From positions 1 to 5,857 of the forward strand of contig JAAZJF010000225.1 of NCBI GenBank assembly GCA_012800475.1: a stretch of 5,857 bases of DNA. Direction: 5' to 3'. This document shows positions 1 to 5,264 of this stretch, piece after piece. The position numbers and the translations under genes are program-made. The DNA comes from Gammaproteobacteria bacterium (GTDB lineage Bacteria; Pseudomonadota; Gammaproteobacteria; Pseudomonadales; Pseudomonadaceae). The notes beneath the pieces are model-generated. The model was given only the letters and a program-made list of their open reading frames with translations, was not told the origin of the DNA and searched no databases. Position 1 is the first letter of the stretch. Every line of letters begins with the position of its first letter.

Positions 1-25
1 ATCCAACCACATATTCATAGCCCAT
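1..25 (-). CDS. Possible start of a gene downstream of tus (partial, product unknown)
   Basis: An ATG at 25 (minus strand) is followed by eight open codons, reading MGYEYVVG, before the window ends. A GAGG Shine-Dalgarno sequence at 35-38 lies 9 bases before it and overlaps the tus stop codon at 37-39, so the gene would be translationally coupled to tus. The spacing is good but eight residues are too few to recognise a family. A second ATG at 18 in another frame is further from the ribosome binding site and less likely. Confidence 0.35.
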
Positions 26-36
26 CTGTATTTACC

Positions 37-930
37 TCAACCCCGCTCAGTCACAAGCTCGATGGTTTCACCCTGAAAAGTCCCCAACACAATCGTATCC
101 AGTGTATCCGAGCGTTTTTTACGTTGCGCGGCGAGTTCGGCAGAAAAGTCACCGATGCTTTTCACAATCGGCTGTTGATCTTGCAAGATAATAATCGGCA
201 GCGGGGCGGTTACTGGGCCTGCTGCGCCATTGTATTGAGTGATATTAGCCACGGGTTGGACTTTAACTTGTCGACGGATTCGGATACGGCCATAGGGTGC
301 TTCACTGATGAGTTTGAGCAAAGTGGTCATATTGGCGATGTAATCCGCATTGGATGATTGCTCAATGGCTTGCTGGATTTTATGCGCTAGTTTGTCTTTG
401 TCGGGGTACACCAAGGCTTGTTGCTGCGCCCAAGTAAAGCGTACCGAGCGGATGCCTTGTGCGTGGTAGCAACGAATTAAGCGATACAAGTGCACCGTCA
501 TCACACCGGGGCAGGCTTGCTTGAGCACTTCAAAGCGGGCCGATGCGCCGTTAAAGTTGCTCACGACATAGTCTTTAATCGCCATTTTGCTGGTGTTGAT
601 TGCAGTAATACAGTCCACGATTTCCGCCGTTTTATGTGTGTCGCGGGTATCAAACCAAATCACCCCTGGCGTGCGCCGAGCGCTTTTTTGTGAGAAGCCA
701 ACCACTGTATGCAAATCTTTGTAGGCTTTCATGGCTAATTCAACAGCGTCTGAATCGGTGTAAGTAACGGGCTCTATTAGGGTTAAGGGTTCGTGTTCTT
801 GTTTTTTGGTCAGCGGTTGAATATAGGCGGCTGTTGCATAGTGTGCAGGCTGTTTAGTAAGCAAATACTGCAGCTGGTTGAGCTGCTCGCACAGGTCGTT
901 ATAGTGCTGTTTAAGTGTGACGATATGCAT
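37..930 (-). CDS. tus: Tus-family DNA replication terminus site-binding protein
   Basis: This 297-residue protein resembles E. coli Tus (309 residues), which binds Ter sites and blocks replication forks from one side by contacting the helicase and locking a flipped cytosine. Shared stretches, aligned by hand from memory, include E45-H46-x-P48 (Tus E49, H50, P52), K82 followed by a PGV (Tus K89), ARFE at 131-134 and PG at 141-142 (Tus F140 and G149 pocket), RFxWA at 164-168 (Tus A173) and the DNA-contacting strand R220-x-VKVQP at 222-226. Differences are K137 in place of Tus H144, a non-isoleucine near Tus I79 and no clear equivalent of R198. The C-terminal 60 residues are poorly alignable. 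The ATG at 930 is chosen because AGGT at 937-940 lies 7 bases before it. The gene reads away from a terminator and has its own leader, so it is probably transcribed alone or with a short downstream gene. Family assignment is strong; arrest activity is inferred. Confidence 0.9.
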   Translation of the reverse strand: MHIVTLKQHYNDLCEQLNQLQYLLTKQPAHYATAAYIQPLTKKQEHEPLTLIEPVTYTDSDAVELAMKAYKDLHTVVGFSQKSARRTPGVIWFDTRDTHKTAEIVDCITAINTSKMAIKDYVVSNFNGASARFEVLKQACPGVMTVHLYRLIRCYHAQGIRSVRFTWAQQQALVYPDKDKLAHKIQQAIEQSSNADYIANMTTLLKLISEAPYGRIRIRRQVKVQPVANITQYNGAAGPVTAPLPIIILQDQQPIVKSIGDFSAELAAQRKKRSDTLDTIVLGTFQGETIELVTERG

Positions 931-936
931 GAGGTT

Positions 937-940
937 ACCT
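937..940 (-). promoter_or_regulatory. Ribosome binding site of tus
   Basis: AGGT on the minus strand lies 7 bases upstream of the ATG at 930. It directly abuts the 941-967 inverted repeat, so a protein or structure on the repeat could also affect translation. Confidence 0.6.
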
Positions 941-967
941 GATGGTTAAGATTTTCTTTAAACCATC
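941..967. repeat. Interrupted inverted repeat in the tus leader, operator-like
   Basis: GATGGTT at 941-947 is mirrored exactly by AACCATC at 961-967. Inside, AAG at 948-950 pairs with CTT at 956-958, leaving two unpaired bases and a five-base loop. The right arm overlaps the best -10 candidate (965-970) and the left arm touches the ribosome binding site. If transcription starts near 958, the RNA would lack one arm, which favours a DNA operator over an RNA hairpin. In E. coli, TerB lies in the tus promoter and Tus represses itself; a similar role here is inference. Confidence 0.55.
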
Positions 968-993
968 ATACATGTAAGTGCTGCAATAATTAA
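965..993 (-). promoter_or_regulatory. Candidate promoter of tus
   Basis: On the minus strand TATGAT (965-970) matches the sigma-70 -10 consensus at five of six positions. TTAATT (988-993), 17 bases upstream, matches the -35 consensus at only three. It lies between the terminator at 1021-1051 and the tus start, which is the right place. The weak -35 keeps this tentative. Confidence 0.35.
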
Positions 994-1020
994 ACAACAC
1001 ATTTTTAGTGTTGCCCGGTC

Positions 1021-1051
1021 AATAAAAAGAGCAGGGCTGGCGTGTGCTCTT
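1021..1051 (-). terminator. Intrinsic terminator downstream of the metallophosphatase remnant
   Basis: Read on the minus strand, AAGAGCA (1045-1051) pairs with TGCTCTT (1027-1033) around an 11-base loop, and the second arm runs into the T-rich tract TTTTTATT (1021-1028). It lies about 70 bases after the phosphatase stop codon and insulates tus from upstream transcription. Confidence 0.75.
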
Positions 1052-1067
1052 GAGCTGCGTTTGAGGT

Positions 1068-1089
1068 ATTGAAGCGCTATTGAAGCGCT
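1068..1089. repeat. Two tandem copies of an 11-bp unit
   Basis: ATTGAAGCGCT occurs at 1068-1078 and again, identically, at 1079-1089. Each copy ends in the palindrome AGCGCT. The unit sits just after the stop codon of the phosphatase remnant. No function is recognised. Confidence 0.7.
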
Positions 1090-1118
1090 GTAGATGCGGG
1101 GATATGATGTGGCGCAGA

Positions 1119-1660
1119 TCAGCGTTTTACCCACAGCATATTCTTAGCATCCAGCTGAGTTTCACCGTCCCATTGATAGGCGCAAAGCTTCGCCTGAGGA
1201 TTATCGCTGGCCGCCACACTCCAATCGACACAAGCAATGTGTGGATGAATCAGTTCAGGCTGGCCGCTCATCCAGTAATGGCCAATAAACAGCGGTTTAA
1301 GATCATCGTAGCCGGGCTGTAAGTTTGCAGGTACAGCTTTGCTAGGGATCTCTTTAAACCAGTCAATGGTCTTGCGGTGCGCGCGCGAGTCAGCACCCAC
1401 TTCACGTAAAAACGCTTCGTGCTGGCGCAAGTTTTTTGTGTACGGGCGCGTAAAAATGCGCCAGAGTTTTGGCTGTCTTCAGTGGCCCAGGCAATGGCGT
1501 TAAACTCATGATTGCCCATCACTGCTTGGGCATGGCCGTTTTCGATCATGTCTTGCACGATTTTGATGGTTTGCGCTTGTTTGGGGCCACGATCAATAAA
1601 ATCGCCTAAGAAAATGACTTGATGACCCGCTTGCTGCCAACCATCGGCACACTGACGCTT
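1119..1660 (-). pseudogene. Decayed metallophosphatase (calcineurin-like, ApaH/PrpE-type serine/threonine or dinucleotide phosphatase)
   Basis: Two reading frames joined by a frameshift encode pieces of a metallophosphoesterase normally about 300 residues long. The first frame, from about 1660 to 1438, holds GDFIDRG and GNHE, the second and third metal-binding motifs. The second frame, from about 1430 to 1119, carries RQHEAFLREVG, then GHYW and CVDWS near the C terminus. Three lesions are visible. The first motif (GDIHG) is absent and an in-frame stop stands at 1661-1663. A T6 run at 1432-1437 appears one base short: adding one base joins TQK to NLRQHE as in intact relatives. The central part is missing between EIP and SKAVP near 1341-1350, removing the expected HxCW segment and roughly 100 residues. 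No active enzyme can be made. The exact substrate class of the ancestor cannot be decided. Confidence 0.9.
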
Positions 1661-1675
1661 CTATCAGCACACTAT

Positions 1676-1680
1676 AAGGA
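1676..1680 (+). promoter_or_regulatory. Ribosome binding site of the LysE-family exporter
   Basis: AAGGA lies 6 bases before the ATG at 1687, a near-consensus Shine-Dalgarno sequence that fixes this start. No convincing -35/-10 pair is visible in the short leader or in the neighbouring phosphatase remnant. Confidence 0.75.
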
Positions 1681-1686
1681 TCATTC

Positions 1687-2319
1687 ATGCCGCTCGATTC
1701 TCTGATCACCTTTATCATCGCTTCCACGGTACTCGGCTTAGCGCCAGGGCCTGACAATTTATTTGTGCTGGCGCAATCGGCTTTATTTGGCAAAAAAGCC
1801 GGCGTACTCGTCACCTTAGGTTTGATGACAGGCCTGATCGTGCACACTACTGCAGTAGCTTTGGGTGTGGCGGTGATCTTTCAAACATCGATGATTGCTT
1901 TTACTGCGCTGAAAATCATTGGTGCGCTGTATTTACTCTACTTGGCTTGGCAAGCATTGCGCGCACCGGCTGATACCTTCGATGCCGGGCAACCCAAACG
2001 CCGCAGTAATCTAGCTTTGTACCGTCGTGGCATTCTAATGAGCAGCACTAACCCTAAAGTATCGATGTTTTTTTTAGCGTTTTTACCGCAGTTTGCCTCA
2101 CCCGAGTACGGTGCGCTGGCACCACAAATTTTTATCTTGGGCGCGCTTTTTATGGCTGTTTCACTGGTACTGTTCAGCGCAATTGCAATGCTAGCCGGTG
2201 CTTTGGGTGAGTGGCTTAATCGTTCAGCCAAAGCCCACCTCTATCTGAATCGCATCACAGGTCTCGTGTTTATTGGTTTGGCATTAAAGCTGCTCACAGC
2301 GAAAAATACGCCTGAGTAA
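1687..2319 (+). CDS. LysE/RhtB-family amino-acid exporter
   Basis: This 210-residue inner-membrane protein has the length and character of the LysE/RhtB translocators, which export amino acids or related small molecules using the proton gradient. The hallmark APGPDNLFVL lies at about residues 19-28 in the first membrane helix. Further hydrophobic segments fall at about 38-62, 66-88, 117-137, 144-170 and 185-203, giving the usual six-helix pattern with a polar loop at about 92-112. The family's conserved STNPK is present at about 119-123. The gene is intact and starts at the ATG with the AAGGA site. It stands alone on the plus strand, divergent from the decayed phosphatase and convergent with the helicase. 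A possible small membrane ORF begins 5 bases after its stop. The substrate cannot be predicted; similarity within this family rarely determines it. Confidence 0.95.
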   Translation: MPLDSLITFIIASTVLGLAPGPDNLFVLAQSALFGKKAGVLVTLGLMTGLIVHTTAVALGVAVIFQTSMIAFTALKIIGALYLLYLAWQALRAPADTFDAGQPKRRSNLALYRRGILMSSTNPKVSMFFLAFLPQFASPEYGALAPQIFILGALFMAVSLVLFSAIAMLAGALGEWLNRSAKAHLYLNRITGLVFIGLALKLLTAKNTPE

Positions 2320-2322
2320 AGT

Positions 2323-2346
2323 GCATGATAATCCTGCTTGTCATGC
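2323..2346. repeat. Short hairpin immediately after the exporter stop
   Basis: GCATGATAA (2323-2331) pairs with TTGTCATGC (2338-2346) around a six-base loop, with one G-U pair. It begins four bases after the exporter's stop and includes the ATG of the small ORF at 2325. It lacks a T tract, so it is not a standard terminator; it could protect the 3' end of the exporter mRNA. Confidence 0.5.
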
Positions 2347-2441
2347 TTGCAGCACTCACTGTTTGCTTTGGTTTATTCAAATTAATACTGCAGCAAGAAA
2401 TAATATACCTCGTCTCGCTTGATGGGAAATATGAATCATAA
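2325..2441 (+). CDS. Possible 38-residue single-pass membrane peptide
   Basis: An ATG five bases after the exporter stop opens 38 codons ending in TAA. The product begins MIILLVMLAALTVCFGLF and stays hydrophobic to about residue 23, then has a short polar tail ending in DGKYES, consistent with one membrane helix. There is no strong Shine-Dalgarno sequence, though GAG at the exporter stop is about 8 bases away and translational coupling is possible. The ATG lies inside a hairpin. It matches no family I recognise. Its position suggests either a small exporter partner or a chance open frame; homologues would decide. Confidence 0.3.
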   Translation: MIILLVMLAALTVCFGLFKLILQQEIIYLVSLDGKYES

Positions 2442-2447
2442 GCGTGT

Positions 2448-2461
2448 GTGTAAAATTACAC
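2448..2461. repeat. Perfect 14-bp interrupted palindrome
   Basis: GTGTAA and TTACAC flank a two-base AA spacer. The form is that of a dimeric regulator's operator, but no gene starts nearby in either direction, so a regulatory role is unsupported. Confidence 0.5.
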
Positions 2462-2544
2462 TCAGGTCTTTTGCAGACACATAAGCCTTTGTAAGATGCT
2501 CGTAGCGTGTATGTATCTACGGCAAATAAAATTGTCAATAGGTT

Positions 2545-2579
2545 CTGTCAACGCATGGTTTTATGCCATGTGTTGACAG
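2545..2579. repeat. Long inverted repeat (14-bp arms, 7-base loop) between convergent genes
   Basis: The arm at 2545-2558 (CTGTCAACGCATGG) is mirrored at 2566-2579 (CCATGTGTTGACAG) with one mismatch that reads as a G-U pair in plus-strand RNA and as an A-C mismatch in minus-strand RNA. The arms form the strongest structure in the window outside genes. There is no following T tract on either strand. It may be a bidirectional 3'-end structure or a copy of a dispersed repeat; no second copy is present in the window. Confidence 0.7.
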
Positions 2580-2627
2580 GCAACCTTGGCAAAATACGGT
2601 TTAATGATATTGCCACTAAAAAGTTGG

Positions 2628-5237
2628 TTATAGGTGTTTAAGGTCTACTTTTGAGCCTGACGTACTCAAATGCTCAAGCTCAATCCCCAGTTTCCCAAAA
2701 TACTCCCGCGCATCTTCTAAATACTGCTGCCGAACCCGTTGCAAGTCTGCTGCATCCAGCTTTTCCCACAGCACCGGATCAAAGCCTACCAGATTCAAAT
2801 CTTTGCAGTGGTAGACAAAGCGTTTGCGTTCAAATTTTTCAAATGGATTCTGCAGCAGACTGCGTGTCATATAGGCTGCGTTTTCTAAATTGCTCAGCTC
2901 ATTGAGCGGGTTTTTCGCTTTTTCTGCATGGCCATGCGTGTTGAGTAGCTGAATATAAAAATCTTGATAATGACGGGTGAGGGCGGGTAGCTCGACTTCG
3001 CCACGCTCATTGCACAGTTCGATAAAGCTCAGAAGGAAAACGATTTTGTACGAGAAGGTGTAATCACGTTGTTCAAGAAATTCAAAAAAGTCATCACGGC
3101 GGCTGGCTTCGGTACGTGGTTTGATACCTTTGCGCGAGCGAATATCGGCGAGCTGTTCCATTGAAAAATAGTACAGTTGCGAGCGCCCAAAAGGAATACT
3201 TTTAGCCGCAGTGATCTCACCTTTCTTTAGCCAGTTTTTGACTGTGCTGGTGGAGATAAACAGCTCACGTGCTAATTGTTCCTCATTTAATAAATCGCCA
3301 AATTCGCGCTCAAAGTTAAAGACATTAATCGGCTCAATACGCTGTGTATATTCGTAGAGTTGGTTGAGCATCAGCAATTCGTGATTAGGGCTCAGGCCTA
3401 AAGGATTAATCGCATTGGCAAACGGCTGATAGTGACCCAACTGAAACAAATTATGCACTGACCAAGGCTGTAAAATAGCGCCATAGCTGTCGACTACATC
3501 AATCACATAGAGTGCTTCTTTACCAGCAGAGCGGCGTGTACCGCGTCCCAGTTGCTGCATATACACAACTTTGGACATTGTCGGGCGTGCCATGATTAAG
3601 ATGCTGGTTTGCGGCGCATCCCAGCCTTCATTGATTAAATCACAGGCACACAGGAAGCGAATTTCGCCTTTCTTATAACGCTCCAGTCCAGCACGATCTC
3701 CACCGGACACCGCTTGTGCGCTGATACCTGAAGCATTCAAGCAAGCGGCCATACGCTGTGCATGTTCAATATCCACACAAAACACCACGCCTTGTTTGAC
3801 TGGGGTATTGGCAAGCAACGGTTCGTTAAAGTGCTCGACTAATAGATCTGCAATCAGTTGATCGCGAGACGGAATCAAAACAGTTCGATGCAGGTCTTGT
3901 TTTAAAAAGTCGCGGCCATTAAAACGCACTTCGGATAAATCAATATTGGATTGCAGGCGAAACACACGAATGGGCGGTACGATGCCTTGTTCGATCGCTT
4001 GCTCAAGACTTAAGTCGACTTTGTAGCTGCCAAACACCTCTTCCAGCTTTTGTTGGTCCAAGCGTTGGTCGGTGGCGGTGAGGCCGAGTAACACTTGCGG
4101 ATTAAAATGCTCAAGCACGCGCCGCAAGCCATAAGCGACCGCATGGTGCGCCTCATCAACGGCAATATAGCCAAAGCGATCACTGGGTATAGCGCTGAAG
4201 TGACGAGTTAAGTAAGCGCTGGTTTGCACTACCACTTGTAAGTCAGTATCAAAAGCATTTTCGCCCACACGCAGGTTAGATACGTGTTTTTGAAAGCGCG
4301 TTAAGGTTTGTTGTTTCAGGTCGCGTGTGGGCATAATCACCAGCAGGTTAGTGACTGTGCCGATATTGAACTGGCTGATGAAGTCTTCGATTAATACTTC
4401 AGTCTTGCCAGTACCTGTGGGCAGCACCACGAGAAAGGTATCTTTGCCATCGGCTCTTTCTTCGGATATACGAGATATCACCTGTGCTTGATGCTCGTAT
4501 AACTTAAACGACACCGCGCGTTGTGCAGTAAAGCGTGGGCTGGCAGCAAACGTCTGGCGTTCGCCAAAATACTCGCGCAACTGTTCTTTAAAGCGTTCGT
4601 TATCGGCCATGCCGCGATTGGACCAGCGATAGACCAGCGTGCCATCGGCGACTAAGGAGTTTTGCTTAAACAGTTGTGAGCGATATTGCTTTTTGCCTGT
4701 GGCCAGCGGGTGATGGTATTGCTCACCATTCAGTTCAATGGCAATACTACGCTCAGTGGTTGTCAGCCAATAATCAATAAATCGTCGATGGCCGCCACGG
4801 TCGTAATATTCGCGTTCAGGCTCTAGGGCGTAGATGTATTTAGAGCCAAAAACTTCTTCAAAGTAGTACGCAAAATTGTATTCCGGTGGGGTCGGGTCGA
4901 TATGGTCATCAGAACGATTGGCGCCAAAGTTTTTTAAATCATGCTTATAAGAATGCTCGACTAAAAACAGCTCAAACTGCGCCAATAAGTCGTTTTCATC
5001 CTGCCACAAAAAACGCAGTAAACCTTGGTGGGCGTGCATCAGTCTATTTTGTTGGCTGGTGTAATCTGTATAAGCGTAATCTTTGAGTTCAAGATCAAAC
5101 AGTCCGACATCGATCCAAATGGCGGGCGCATTCGGTTTGGTATACAAACGCCCGATTTGATCATACGTTTGCACATTGTAGTGATAGGTTGCTAAGCAAC
5201 GGTCGATCACTTCATTACACTGTGTAGCAACATCCAT
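2628..5237 (-). CDS. PD-(D/E)XK-like nuclease / superfamily 2 helicase / HTH fusion protein
   Basis: This 869-residue protein (numbered from the ATG at 5237) joins three parts. At about 145-205 a region with D155, E168 in an ELNGEQYHH context and K182/K183 resembles the PD-(D/E)XK fold of Vsr/DUF559-type nucleases. At about 240-590 lies a superfamily 2 helicase: Walker A PTGTGKT at 273-279, DEAH at 361-364, TAT at 387-389, NEGWDAP at 536-542 and QQLGRGTRR at 561-569. At about 649-700 is an excisionase/MerR-like helix-turn-helix (LARELFISTSTVKNWLKKGE) with a following wing. The first 140 and last 170 residues are unrecognised. The arrangement recalls HsdR restriction subunits, but no methylase or specificity gene is visible. 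A defence or DNA-repair role is inference. It follows the histidine kinase by 27 bases on the same strand. An in-frame TTG at 5255 would add six residues but has no ribosome binding site. Confidence 0.9.
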   Translation of the reverse strand: MDVATQCNEVIDRCLATYHYNVQTYDQIGRLYTKPNAPAIWIDVGLFDLELKDYAYTDYTSQQNRLMHAHQGLLRFLWQDENDLLAQFELFLVEHSYKHDLKNFGANRSDDHIDPTPPEYNFAYYFEEVFGSKYIYALEPEREYYDRGGHRRFIDYWLTTTERSIAIELNGEQYHHPLATGKKQYRSQLFKQNSLVADGTLVYRWSNRGMADNERFKEQLREYFGERQTFAASPRFTAQRAVSFKLYEHQAQVISRISEERADGKDTFLVVLPTGTGKTEVLIEDFISQFNIGTVTNLLVIMPTRDLKQQTLTRFQKHVSNLRVGENAFDTDLQVVVQTSAYLTRHFSAIPSDRFGYIAVDEAHHAVAYGLRRVLEHFNPQVLLGLTATDQRLDQQKLEEVFGSYKVDLSLEQAIEQGIVPPIRVFRLQSNIDLSEVRFNGRDFLKQDLHRTVLIPSRDQLIADLLVEHFNEPLLANTPVKQGVVFCVDIEHAQRMAACLNASGISAQAVSGGDRAGLERYKKGEIRFLCACDLINEGWDAPQTSILIMARPTMSKVVYMQQLGRGTRRSAGKEALYVIDVVDSYGAILQPWSVHNLFQLGHYQPFANAINPLGLSPNHELLMLNQLYEYTQRIEPINVFNFEREFGDLLNEEQLARELFISTSTVKNWLKKGEITAAKSIPFGRSQLYYFSMEQLADIRSRKGIKPRTEASRRDDFFEFLEQRDYTFSYKIVFLLSFIELCNERGEVELPALTRHYQDFYIQLLNTHGHAEKAKNPLNELSNLENAAYMTRSLLQNPFEKFERKRFVYHCKDLNLVGFDPVLWEKLDAADLQRVRQQYLEDAREYFGKLGIELEHLSTSGSKVDLKHL

Positions 5238-5248
5238 GTTTAATGATG

Positions 5249-5253
5249 CCTTC
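5249..5253 (-). promoter_or_regulatory. Ribosome binding site that selects the helicase start
   Basis: GAAGG on the minus strand lies 11 bases before the ATG at 5237. It overlaps the alternative TTG at 5253-5255 and so cannot serve it, which favours the ATG. The spacing is slightly long. Confidence 0.55.
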
Positions 5254-5264
5254 AAAAAATAAAA

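Larger units (their letters stand above)
2320..2627. other. Convergent intergenic region with several inverted repeats
   Basis: The exporter ends at 2319 and the helicase at 2628, so two transcripts meet here. It contains a possible 38-residue ORF, a hairpin at 2323-2346, a 14-bp palindrome at 2448-2461 and a long-arm hairpin at 2545-2579. No stem followed by a T tract is present on either strand, so termination may be Rho-dependent or rely on the long hairpin. I see no tRNA or other known RNA gene. Confidence 0.6.

Noticed and set aside
1080..1322. Plus-strand 80-codon open frame opposite the phosphatase remnant
   Set aside because: The opposite strand carries recognisable phosphatase sequence; this frame has no family resemblance and no ribosome binding site.
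2501..2521. CGTAG/CTACG hairpin as a terminator
   Set aside because: The stem is only five base pairs with an 11-base loop and no T tract on either strand.
2510..2538. Minus-strand promoter with a perfect TTGACA and 17-bp spacing
   Set aside because: The -10 would be TACATA, with only three consensus matches, and no gene or conserved RNA follows before the exporter's 3' end.
2651..2905. Plus-strand open frame opposite the helicase C terminus
   Set aside because: It is fully covered by the helicase gene on the other strand and has no recognisable motif.
5238..5255. TTG at 5255 as the start of the nuclease-helicase
   Set aside because: It has no upstream ribosome binding site and overlaps the GAAGG that better serves the ATG at 5237.
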